Assembly (NCBI GenBank): GCA_010093485.1
Contig: MU001506.1
Span: forward strand, 744,001 to 808,000
Reading direction: 5' to 3'
Length of the DNA: 64,000 nucleotides
Origin: Karstenula rhodostoma CBS 690.94
Lineage: Eukaryota; Ascomycota; Dothideomycetes; Pleosporales; Didymosphaeriaceae
Shown here: in pieces, positions 11,097-21,060 of the stretch
Position numbering within the stretch: the stretch's first letter is position 1
Layout of the letters: each line of letters begins with the position of its first letter
The notes under the pieces: generated by a model
What the model saw: only the letters and a program-made list of their open reading frames with translations
What the model was told of the DNA's origin: nothing
Databases searched by the model: none
Position numbers and translations under genes: made by a program

Positions 11097-11941
11097 CTAC
11101 TTGCTGTCCGGGTTATCGGGCAGCCTCTCGATAACGTATTTGCCCTTTGCAACGCTGACGATCGGCACACCAGGGATCTTGCGGATTCTTCGTTTCAAGT
11201 CGCGATCTGCGAATGTTGGTCAGCGTGATGTCCAAAAAACCTCTTTGTACCGAGGCAGTACGTACCGTTTGTGCCAACCAGATATATCCTGTGCTTCGTG
11301 ACCATATCAACGATGCAGTCGTCTGCATATGTTCCTTTGTGATCGCATTTTATCCGCTCCCATCTTTCGTCTCGCGCAATACGGAGTGCGATCCGGTACT
11401 TGGGGCCCAGTTTCTCCAACTCTGCCATGACACACGACGAGATGATGGGGGTGGCTTTTGCGTAGAGCAGGTCCATGAGAGACTTCTGAAGCTCTAGTTT
11501 CCCGCGGACGGTGTGGGAGAGGAAATTCGTATCAATGAGCACTCGGTATGGGGGGCCAAGCGCCTCGTTCTGCGAACTGTCAGATCCTTATGTACCAGCC
11601 ACAATGGTTCACTCACGGCCATGAAGAACATAGAAGAAGGAGCCTGTGGGATCTCTCTTTTGGCCTTTTCGGCGTCGGCTTTCTTCTTGGCTTCTAGCTC
11701 GCCGGACATTTGGTTCTTTTTCCTGCAGTATCGTCAGCCGGGAGAAGGAAAGCGCGCTGATTGCGGCATCGATCGAGGAAGGGACGTCTGAGGAGACGAG
11801 TTCGAGGCAGTGGCGGGGCGCATACAGTCGGGCATCTCGTTGGCCTGCGCGTGTTAGCAACGGTCAGAGTCGCGGACGTACGAACGTACCAATGACGCGC
11901 TTCACTTGCGCGAACTTGCGCGTCTTCTTTGCGACACCCAT
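11097..11941 (-). CDS. FCF1: rRNA-processing protein Fcf1 (PIN domain)
   Basis: Five exons: 11941..11890, 11844..11826, 11722..11617, 11569..11266 and 11206..11097, all in frame, giving 196 residues; yeast Fcf1 has 189. The N-terminus [17 protein letters not shown] is the conserved Fcf1 start. The PIN fold shows LIDTNF (first catalytic Asp), [25 protein letters not shown] (second acidic cluster) and [20 protein letters not shown], ending VIERLPDN. Fcf1 is a nucleolar part of the small-subunit processome needed for early pre-18S cleavages (A0, A1, A2). One exon is only 19 bp, so automatic predictors may miss it. The gene is divergent from the CSI2-like gene with 613 bp between start codons. 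Confidence 0.95.
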
Positions 11942-12554
11942 GGCGGCGGTATGTGTGTGTGTGGATGGATCGTGGTCGCAGCTGTGTTTGCTATCGATAA
12001 ACTTTTTGGAGGTTCAAGAAAGTTGCTGCCAAGATTTCGAAATCGAAAGTCATCCCTGCTATTTTGGGACGATGCACTAGTGTCACGCGGCGCATTCCGG
12101 GCTTTGGGAACACAAGAAGCCTCATACAGGCCACGAGCACTCACAGCTGAGCCCGGCATCGTTCTCGTTCACGCAACGTGCCACGCCGTTGCTATCGCAT
12201 ACTGTACACATCCGAGTCGCTACATTCGCATGCTATTCCTCCATCGCTGCCAGTCCTCGAAACCCCGAGTCATTGCTCCACGTTCGCCAACCCCTAGTGC
12301 CAATTTGACGGACCCGCGCTCAGCCGTCCTCTCCCCTACTGGCCCCATTGTCGCCCACACGCCTCCTTGAACCCTCGACCACCCTTCTCCACCTCTCGTT
12401 CTCCCGTCACTCGTTTCACCAAAGCAACCACGACGGCCACCTGAGACTACCACCATCAGCCTGGTCGCGCCCCTGATCGTGCGGCCCTCCGCCAGCGTCC
12501 ACCGGCGCCGTCTCCTTCGTTCGCCCCTCCATATCCTCCACACCACTCGCCGCC
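11942..12554. promoter_or_regulatory. Divergent promoter region, FCF1 / CSI2-like
   Basis: 613 bp between two divergent start codons. The last 250 bp before the plus-strand ATG are strongly C/T-rich (for example CCACCCTTCTCCACCTCTCG), as is usual for leaders of highly expressed fungal genes. No coding sequence is supported. Confidence 0.45.
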
Positions 12555-13787
12555 ATGCGCATGTCTATACGCCTCGCGGGTGTGCTCGCCCTTGCTGCGC
12601 CGGCGGTCCTCGCGCAGGACAACCAGGATGACAAGACGACGGACCAACCAAGCGCCACCCAGGCTACCGACAAAGACACACAGACGAGTGCAGCCGCGCA
12701 GACAACCGATGCACCGGAAACCACCGACACGCCCTCGACGACGGAGGAAGACCAGTCCACAGAGCAATCCGAGTCAACCGCCGCTGCACCAAAATCGACC
12801 GACACAGAATCCTCCCGCTCTGGCAACTTCGTCTCCACACTGCCCGTGACTACCAGCGCAACTGCAGCAGCCACGCAAACACGGGGCGGCGAAGGCAACT
12901 TTCTGTCGCTTCTTCCCTCGCAGGCGGGTGTTGGTATACCCGTCGTAGGAGTGCCAGATACTGCTGGGGCAGCTTTCATGCAAAAGTCCGATCTGCCCGA
13001 CGGGACAGTCTTCATATGCGTAGGCGCTATCTTGGCCTTCTTCGGGTTGGGCGTGCTCGTCTGGCGAGGCCTGGTAGCATGGTCGCTGCACCGTTCTGTA
13101 AAGCGCGCTGCGTTGGCTCAAAACCTCGCGGACCTCAAGGATATGTCAGCTATTCCTGGCGCCAGAAAACGAGGCATGTACAATGTGGTCGGGGCAAGCT
13201 CTACCATGTCCCTCGATCACCTCTCAGCTGCACCCACGGGGACCTCCAAGCCACCCAAGCCCTTCGCATCCACGGCCACAAGCACACCTCCCAAGTCCAA
13301 CTCTCTGTTCTTTTCCCCTACCGCCGGTGGCAGCACTGGTCTGCGCGACTCCGTTGCGAACCGGTCGTCCCAATACTTGCCAGCAGGCTACTATGCTGCT
13401 GGTAACGCACAGGTTGCGCAAGGCTCGCCGATGACCCACGTTGGCGGTGCCGGAGCGCATCTGCCCACACACTCTTTGGCCATGCCAGGAAACCGTTACA
13501 GCGCTCGTTCTGGTATCTCGCCTCCACAGTCTCCATCCCTTCCTCCATCGCGGGGCTACGACCGTGCACCACCCTCTCGTGACGGCTTGTCGATATACAA
13601 CAGGAACAGCGTCGCAACGCTTGGATCGCCCACAGGAAGAGCAGGCGTATATGGCATTGACCATGGAAGTGCAAGTCAATTGTCTTTGAATGTACCGGGT
13701 GGATCGACTACCGGAGGACGTGCACCCAGCGCGTATTTGGATGACCTATTTGAGAACCACGGCAGCGGATCTAAGGACCGGTTGTAG
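12555..13787 (+). CDS. CSI2: Csi2-like single-pass membrane protein
   Basis: A single exon of 410 residues. The first 20 residues form a signal peptide (RLAGVLALAAPAVLA then Q). Residues 21 to about 145 are Ser/Thr-rich and probably O-mannosylated. The motif SDLPDGTVFICVGAILAFFG opens a transmembrane helix at about 150-172, continuing VLVWRGLVAWSLHRSVKRAA; this block is the signature of fungal Csi2-type proteins. The cytosolic tail is rich in Ser/Pro/Gly with no catalytic motif. Yeast CSI2 is linked to chitin synthesis and localises to the bud neck or vacuole, so a role at the cell surface or wall is likely but not proven. An alternative start at the second Met (12561) would change only two residues. 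The homology call rests on the transmembrane block. Confidence 0.8.
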   Translation: MRMSIRLAGVLALAAPAVLAQDNQDDKTTDQPSATQATDKDTQTSAAAQTTDAPETTDTPSTTEEDQSTEQSESTAAAPKSTDTESSRSGNFVSTLPVTTSATAAATQTRGGEGNFLSLLPSQAGVGIPVVGVPDTAGAAFMQKSDLPDGTVFICVGAILAFFGLGVLVWRGLVAWSLHRSVKRAALAQNLADLKDMSAIPGARKRGMYNVVGASSTMSLDHLSAAPTGTSKPPKPFASTATSTPPKSNSLFFSPTAGGSTGLRDSVANRSSQYLPAGYYAAGNAQVAQGSPMTHVGGAGAHLPTHSLAMPGNRYSARSGISPPQSPSLPPSRGYDRAPPSRDGLSIYNRNSVATLGSPTGRAGVYGIDHGSASQLSLNVPGGSTTGGRAPSAYLDDLFENHGSGSKDRL

Positions 13788-15406
13788 GGTAACCAAAAGC
13801 CCTTACTTGAGCGTCCGGCGCCAACAACGAGGGTGTGGACGATTGCGGGCGCGTTCCATCGCAGTGTGTCGGGGACTCTGCTGTCGCTGGTGTGAGGTAG
13901 AGTAAAAGCACATTCTTATCTCTGGACGGGTGCATGTTGCGTGCGTTTTGTTACCTGCTTGTCGCCGGGCCTTGCATACGGCGGTTCCTTGTGGTACTTT
14001 CTGCGACGCAGCGTATGCAGGCGGTTTTCGTGAGGGCGTACCGTGCGTTGTTGTATCACCACTACCCAAGCGCCGTGCCGAGGCGTGGGCGCTTTTCGCA
14101 TCCTTTCTTTCGCATTGCTCAAGAGCATGCCGCTTTCGAGCTTTTTTTTTAGCATCTTTAACTCATGTATGGGGGCGTTAGGAGGTGTTTGGAACGAATG
14201 TAGTCTCGATCCATATTTTGGACTTGTTTGGCTCTGGACGAGGCTTGGGTTTATGATTGAGTAGAGGGTGGGTATTTGTATATAGGCCGTGTTTGTGAGA
14301 GACTGGGGAGAGATAGTAATTGTAGTATTATTCAAGTAACAAGCAAGCTCGAACAGCTGAAGCGACGAAAATGCCGGGGACGAAGGGGCTATGTAGCGCT
14401 GTTGGGGCTCTGCGCATGCCAAGGGCGGAGACCCGACCGATGGAGGCATGCAGGAGCGTCAACTGGTACCGGGATGGCCTTGTCCCTTTGTTTTGCGGCT
14501 GTTGTCGTGATACCTGGATTCGATTTAGCTTTAGAGACGGGTTTTGGGCTGTTGGTGAAATGCAGCAATTGTATTGGGGCGTGTGAGCTGTGTGAGGTAC
14601 AGCACGGTTACAAGACCACCCCGAAGTAAGCCATCTTGAAGTGGACGCTTGTTTGGACGGAGCGAGAGGGTGAGACTTGATTGGTTGAGGAGGGCGGTAG
14701 GTGGAGTTTGACTTCGGAGCTGCGGGAGTGAGGACCGGGGAATCACGACGCGTCTGTTGCATTGTTGGGGGTCCACATGGAGAATAGAGATGTGCGTATG
14801 CTGGAGGGTGAGGGGTCTGGCCGAGCAGCACTCCTAGGAGAGCACGAGACAAAACTGCGATGTGCCTGCGGTGGTTGCTTGTTATATAGAGTCTGATCAA
14901 AGACATGTGCAATATTGAATGTTCCGTTGGGACATATCAGTTGGACTAATTGGAACGAGGAGTGGCACGTATGGTCTACTCAGACAGTCGCGTCTTTACG
15001 AATGTTGTTACTTGTGTTGAATCAACGCGTCCTAGCGTCGTTCAAGCATCCGTGATGTGAATGGCTGCCTCTCCCGAGGCTCAATGGTCTGTGCCACCCC
15101 ACGCTGGGAGCGCTCAAAGAAGATGCGATGAACGAACGGTATTCCATACCACGAACCTTGACCTTCTTATTCGCAATCAGGGAACGTTCGCGACTGACGT
15201 AAGCTCGGGCCCCGGCGTTATCAGCGCCTCACGTATCTCGGTCGGAGGTCACCGCGGGCTGCCGCGCATCTAGCATCCCACAGATTCGCCATCCCCCACT
15301 TTCGCAAACACCACCTCTACCTTCAAATGGGTCTTCCCGGCCTGGACCTCCTTCCTTGCTTCAAGGATACTGGGTAGCTTGGGAAGGTGCTTCTTGACCT
15401 GCCATC
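13788..15406. other. Intergenic region
   Basis: 1619 bp between the CSI2-like stop and the molybdenum cofactor sulfurase start. The first part is G/T-rich on the plus strand, typical of a fungal 3' flank. Open frames on the minus strand here have no coding bias or recognised motif. Nothing else seen. Confidence 0.5.
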
Positions 15407-18004
15407 ATGGAGAACGCGCGCATCGCCTACGACGCAGCCATCGAGGCACTGCGCCTCCGCGAATACCCCATGCTTCAAGGCAAGTAGGTTGGATGTGGCA
15501 GTGGCTTCTTTGCTGACGGCTTTCAGATACCACCTACCTGGATCATGCGGGCACTACACTATACGCCAAATCCCTCATCGAGCGTTTCTCCGCCGATATG
15601 ATTGGCAATCTTTATGGCAATCCGCACTCCGCCTCGAACTCGTCGCAGATGACCACGCGCCGCATAGAAGACATCAGACTGCGTTTATTGGACCTCTTCA
15701 AGGCAGACCCGGACGACTTTGACGTTGTCTTTGTCGCCAACGCCACTGCGGGTATCAAGTTGGTCATGGAGGCGTTTCGCGACCAAGAGGAGGGCTATTG
15801 GTACGGCTATCACCGAGACGCACATACGAGCTTGATTGGAGTACGGGAAACCGCCACGCAACACCGTTGTTTTACGACAGATGCCGAGGTGAACGCATGG
15901 GTCGAAGAGGAAGGCACGGCGGGCCCAAGGCACGGTCTGTTTGCCTATCCGGCACAGTCCAACATGAACGGGCGTAGATTGCGGCTGGACTGGACACGAC
16001 GCATACGCACCAGGAAACAAGGCTCAGTGTACACATTGTTGGATGCGGCCGCCTTGGTGTCAACCTCGCCGCTTGATCTGAGCGATGCCAGCTGCGCCCC
16101 TGATTTTACCGTGCTGAGCTTGTACAAGATATTCGGGTTTCCGGATTTGGGGGCACTGATCATCCGAAAAGCTGCAGGGTCCATTTTCGATAGGCGCCGT
16201 TACTTTGGTGGAGGCACAGTCGAGATGGTGGTGAGTAACCCCACACAAACGATGCATGTGACGCGATTTGCTGATCCCATGTGTAAAGGTTTGCTTGAAA
16301 GAGCAGTGGCACGCGAAGAAGGAGACATTGCACGAGAGATTAGAAGACGGAACTCTACCGATCCACAGCATCATGGCTCTAGACACTGCAATGAGCGTAC
16401 ACAAAGACTTATACAACTCGCTTGACGAAGTTTCCAAACATACCGCATTCCTCGCTTCGAAACTGTACGATGGCTTGACTTCGCTTAGGCACGGGAATGG
16501 CACCAGCGTCTGCCACGTCTACAAAGATCACTTGTCTACCTATGGCGATCCGAACACCCAAGGGCCAATTGTTGCATTCAATCTCCGCAATCACTGCGGT
16601 GGCTGGGTGAGCAATGCAGAGGTGGAGAAGCTTGCGGCTGTCAGGAATCTCCAACTGCGGACAGGCGGACTCTGCAATCCGGGCGGTGTAGCATCCTCGC
16701 TAGATTTGGCGCCATGGGAAATGAAAGAAAACTTCTCGGCTGGACAGCGATGTGGTAACGACAACGATATCATTCGTGCCAAACCAACTGGCATGATCCG
16801 AGTTAGCCTTGGGGCCATGAGCACACTCAAGGATGTTTCCCTATTCGTTGACTTCCTATCTGAATTTTTCGTCGAAGATACCACGCCTCTGTTAGTACCA
16901 CCAGTGGTGTCATTGGACACGAAGCCACCAACACATAGTCGGGTGCACGTGGAGAGCCTGTCTGTTTATCCCATAAAAAGTTGTGGGGCGTTCGGCGTGC
17001 CGCCGGGCGTAGCATGGGGAGTGCGGCGCGAAGGTTTGGCTTGGGACCGCGAGTGGTGTCTTGTTCACCAGGGAACCGGTGCAGCATTAAGCCAAAAGCG
17101 CTACCCCAAGATGGCTCTCATTCGTCCGAGCATTGATCTGGAAGCGGGCGTCCTACGTGTACAGCTCACAGGCAGACTAAGGGATAGTACCTTTGCCAAC
17201 GAGGTAACTGTGCCCCTGTCAGCCGACCCGCGCCTCTTCGCCAAAGAGTCCATGTACAAGGACGGCAATGCTCAAGTGTGTGGAGACCACATCCAAGCGA
17301 AGACATACAGATCATCTCAGATAACAACATTCTTCTCCCAGGCTCTGGGCGTGGCGTGTCATCTCGCTCGCTTCCCAGCTGTCGGGAACGGGAGTGGCCC
17401 ATTGGCCTGCGCCAGACACTCAAAACCTCATTTGCAGAAGAGCCAGAAGCCTAGCAAGATGCGCGTCCCCGGCGCCTTCCCAGAAATAAGACCGTTGATG
17501 CCGGGAATGACGGTTTCGAAACCCATTCTTCTGTCAAATGAGAGTCCTATACTGACAATATCGCGATCAAGCCTCAACCGCCTCAATGAACAGATCAAGG
17601 CAGAAGGCGGCAAGGCGGCGCAGTCAGAGGTCTTTAGGGCTAACATAGTGGTTGCTGAGAATCCGCACTACCCGCCCGGGGCGGAACAACCATATGCGGA
17701 AGACGACTGGCGCTACCTCCAGATCGGCCAGCAGTATTTTGAATTGCTGGGCCCGTGCCGCAGATGCCAGATGATTTGCGTGGACCAGCAGACGGCGGAG
17801 CGCAACCAGGAGCCTTTTGTCACCCTGTCCAAGACGAGGCGCTTCGATGGTCGTGTTTACTTTGGAGAACACACCAGTCACCTAGCCCGAGACAGTTCGT
17901 CTCCATTGGCTCAGGATCCAACCATCATGGTAGGTGACACAGTCCGGACATACTTCGAAGACGAAGCTTGTTACGACGATGTTCTGCATGCACTCGTATC
18001 GTGA
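15407..18004 (+). CDS. hxB: Molybdenum cofactor sulfurase
   Basis: Three exons: 15407..15479, 15527..16230 and 16289..18004 (830 residues; HxB/MOCOS proteins are usually 800 to 890). The enzyme takes sulfur from cysteine and adds the terminal sulfido ligand to the molybdenum cofactor of xanthine dehydrogenase and aldehyde oxidase. The N-terminal class V aminotransferase domain has TTYLDHAGTTLYAKSLIERF, GNPHSASNSSQ, and the PLP lysine at about 225 in LSLYKIFGFPDLGALI. A sulfur-carrying Cys is plausible in GGLCNPGGVASSL. From about residue 478 (VHVESLSVYPIKSC) the C-terminal MOSC region starts; it carries LGPCRRCQMICVDQQT and RFDGRVYFGEHTSH near the end. The first intron begins with GC, not GT (GCAAGT), which is the only choice that gives LQDTTYLDHAG. 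The second intron is GT-AG. Confidence 0.93.
15480..15526 (+). other. GC-AG intron in the molybdenum cofactor sulfurase gene
   Basis: A 47 bp intron with donor G/GCAAGT and acceptor TTTCAG. No GT donor nearby keeps the frame into the conserved TTYLDHAG block. Confidence 0.8.
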
Positions 18005-19356
18005 GGGCGGGCACGCTTGGGTCTCTTGGCTGGAGACCTGACTGTACGGAACACAGCCCCAATCGACCCAGCGGGTCGCTGTGGCCCCATCTTACATGGG
18101 AAATCCTCCGCGCGTGGCTTTCCATGGCGTGCAGGATCGACTCGCGATTGGCCCCGGGAAGATCTAGGAAGTGGTATGCTGGCAGAAGCAACTCATGCCG
18201 TACCCAATTTTGAAAAGGTGCAGTGCTTCATTCAGTCGAGGTATCATGAAGTAGCACTGGATGGTGGAAGGGTCAGGTGTTAGCGCCGACGTGTGGAGGT
18301 TTCAACGAAAGCGCTGGGCAAAGGTCGGGCCTGTGAAGATGATTCAAGCAGGCATGTTCGGCACCGCCTACGTTCGGACAGGGGGGCAAGCGCTGGTATG
18401 GTAAGCCGCGCGCACCCACCTGGCGGGCCAGAGAAAGCTGGATGGTCAGTCCAACAGATGGTCCCAGGCGGCATAGACAAAGTATCATGTGGAAGCGCGC
18501 GACTGCTATACAGACCGAGCCAGCGCCTGGCACCAACATAAAATGATAGACAAGGCCCACGAGGTAGTTGTTTGCACAGCACAGCAGCCCTCGCATCTAT
18601 TTCCAGATAGGCTCTGCACGTCTTGAACCATCGTTCGGTCCTTCGGTCCCTCAGCCGTCGTCTCATCCGCTTGTCTCGGTTTCACATCCACTCCCGTCTG
18701 ACAGTGTGGCAGTCTGACCGGGTGGCCACGTTTGCCCTCCCCGGCCTGCACAGTAGGCCGCTCCCACGTTCACAGCCGTCGACAGACCGGTGGCCGTATC
18801 AGAGATCCGACCAGGTTGCCCGCCAATCACACGGTGTAGGTAGCAGCTTCGTGAAGGGCAGCTGCAAGGACCGCAGGCAAATCACACACGTCGTTTCATC
18901 GACGCGCAGCCAATTACGGCGCCGTGGTGTTGAAGCTGTTCGCCAGCGCCCAGACCAGCAAACCCTGCCCCGGCGCTTCGAGAAGTCGATCTCATTCGCC
19001 ACGGACCCAGCGCGGCGGCTGTTTTGCATCACTCGCGGAGAGAAGGCCCAAGCGGCGAGCACCTTGAATCAGCAAGGCCCCGCGTCCGACCACGAAGCGC
19101 CCGCTTTTTTTAGCAGGCAAGTATTCCTCCAGGGCCCTCCAAGCGGCCACCGCCAACAAGACCCGCATCGACCACCTAGCCGCTGTACACAATAAACACG
19201 CTCCGCACCCCGGCCAAGTACCTCTGCTTGCCCTGCTCCTCTCCACCGACCAGTCTTCTACACCTCCCGCAGAGGCAAGCCCAGTACAGCCCACTTTCGC
19301 TCACTCCTACACCAACACCTCAGTCTCTCGTTGCGCACCGGATCTAGCTCTCCACC
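18005..19356. other. Intergenic region
   Basis: 1352 bp. One plus-strand frame (about 18623..19195) is open but has an Arg/Ser/Gln composition with no recognisable domain, and I regard it as chance. The last 200 bp are C-rich and probably form the leader of the next gene. Confidence 0.45.
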
Positions 19357-20160
19357 ATGGCCACAACGCACTCGAAGCCGGCCTTGTCGGCCCTCAAGAC
19401 GCCTGTGTCTGCTACTTATCCATCCGAACTACGCTCTCCCATGGTATTCTCTGCGACAACGCCTACCTTTGCAAATCTTAAAAGGGAAGACGCGATCAAG
19501 ACGCCCATTACCCCGCCGACTGCCTACCTGGACTTTCTCAAGACGCTGTCGCCTGTCCTCATGAGCCCCATGTCTACTGGCACCAGCGAGAGATTCGTTT
19601 TCCACGGCAACAGACCAACCTCGATGGCTTCAGTGACTTCATCGGCCTCCAGCGGCTCCTTCACCATGACGTCGGGCCCAGCAGACAAGGACAAGTCAGT
19701 CACCTCAACGCCAGCGACTTCAAGAGCAAGCAGCTGTAGCAACTGCGACCACATCAAGCAGGAGCCCAAGGAGCCCACCAAGGAGCCTCCCAAGACTGCG
19801 CCGCTACCCAAGGAGCAGCCGAAAGAGCAAACTGTCACAATCCCTCCTCCGTCACCTTTCAGGCGACCTTCATCAGCGCGCACTCCTCGCCTCTACATTC
19901 CGCAGTCACCATATCACTCCCCCGCAACTGTTCGTTCACCCGCCAGTGCGAATTCTGCAAACTCCACACACTCGCCATATTCAGCAGTCTCACCGCGGAC
20001 ATGGGAAGCCGAGAAGAAGACGGGTCGTACAAGACGCGTAAGTGTACGGGAAGTCGTCACGCGCACTGTAACCTACAGCACCACACCAGTGGACACCAAG
20101 GCGCCCAACTTCCCCCAGATCGACCCCGCACCGCGCGGCAAGAGAAGAAAGCTCGAGTAA
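19357..20160 (+). CDS. Ser/Pro/Thr-rich hypothetical protein
   Basis: A single exon of 267 residues with start context CCACCATGG and GC-rich third codon positions, so a real gene is likely. The protein is rich in Ser, Pro and Thr and looks disordered. Notable parts are a short helix AYLDFLKTLSPVL near residue 55, a CSNCDH pair of cysteines near residue 130, Lys/Glu/Pro repeats (QEPKEPTKEPPK), many S-P sites, and a basic C-terminus RVSVREVVTRTVTYS then PRGKRRKLE, which could serve as a nuclear localisation signal. I do not recognise a characterised family. A nuclear, phosphorylation-regulated role is inference from composition. Confidence 0.6.
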   Translation: MATTHSKPALSALKTPVSATYPSELRSPMVFSATTPTFANLKREDAIKTPITPPTAYLDFLKTLSPVLMSPMSTGTSERFVFHGNRPTSMASVTSSASSGSFTMTSGPADKDKSVTSTPATSRASSCSNCDHIKQEPKEPTKEPPKTAPLPKEQPKEQTVTIPPPSPFRRPSSARTPRLYIPQSPYHSPATVRSPASANSANSTHSPYSAVSPRTWEAEKKTGRTRRVSVREVVTRTVTYSTTPVDTKAPNFPQIDPAPRGKRRKLE

Positions 20161-20435
20161 ACAAAGGACGCGACGCTAGTTTCGCACCCGCGAGCTCGGT
20201 GGTTACCCAACCGCCGCCCAGACCTCGTGTACCACTTGACGACCTCATTGCTTGGTTCGACATCGATTAGCGTTATTGACAGGCGCCTATCATGTTGACC
20301 ACCTTGAGTCCTCTGCACATAATCCTGCTCGATAATGCTGTTTGGCCACTCTATCCGACACGTAGTAATCCTTGGGTCCGGGAGACTCGATCGCAGCCCT
20401 TCCTTTTGCGCCTTCCCTTCTCATACGACACACGA

Positions 20436-20455
20436 GCGTTGCGTTGCGTTGCGTT
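20436..20455 (+). repeat. Pentanucleotide repeat (GCGTT)4
   Basis: Four exact tandem copies of GCGTT followed by a degenerate GCTTT. A simple microsatellite. Confidence 0.9.
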
Positions 20456-21035
20456 GCTTTGAGCCGCCTCGCGTCATACCACATCACTTCTACTACCACT
20501 TTTCTATGTTTGCGCTATTGCTTAGATACGAGATCATGTTCTCATGACGATCAGTGGTGTCTGGTGCGGAAAATTCTGGGTTATTGGACAGCTTTGGATG
20601 GGATTTATCATTCCAATGCGGATACCTCTCTGGGTGCGCCGGCGCTAACGGGGACTTATTGGTGGAGTTTGCAGGTTTGATTGGCTCGAGTTTCACTTTG
20701 ATGGAAGAAGGAAAGTCGAGAGTCAGGTGGGCGTGTGGCTTTACGCCCGGCGGGTGTTGGCGGTTTGATGGAGGGGAGGGGAGCGCGGACGGGCACCTGG
20801 CTCCCGGCGCCTACGTCGAGACGATGAGACGAGCGATGGCTTTCTCCATGCACAGCACGTGCATTCGCGTGAAATGAAACCGATATCATATCTCAATAAT
20901 GGAGACATTTTGACTCTTCACATGCATCGTATTTCCGACGTCAATGACTCGCCGTGCACGCATCAAGACGGGCTTTCTAGAAGTATACCTCATCCCCGAT
21001 GCATAAAACCCGGCGATCTCACCCACCCTTCATGC

Positions 21036-21060
21036 ATCGCATCGCATCGCATCGCATCGC
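21036..21060 (+). repeat. Pentanucleotide repeat (ATCGC)5
   Basis: Five exact tandem copies of ATCGC, preceded by a partial copy. A simple microsatellite in the gene-poor interval. Confidence 0.9.

Noticed and set aside
13916..14912. Minus-strand open frames downstream of the CSI2-like gene
   Set aside because: They lie opposite a G/T-rich 3' flank and show only low-complexity Ser/Pro/Thr residues.
18623..19195. Long plus-strand open frame before the Ser/Pro-rich gene
   Set aside because: Its Arg/Gln/Ser composition has no domain or clear coding bias, and it lies just before a gene with its own C-rich leader.
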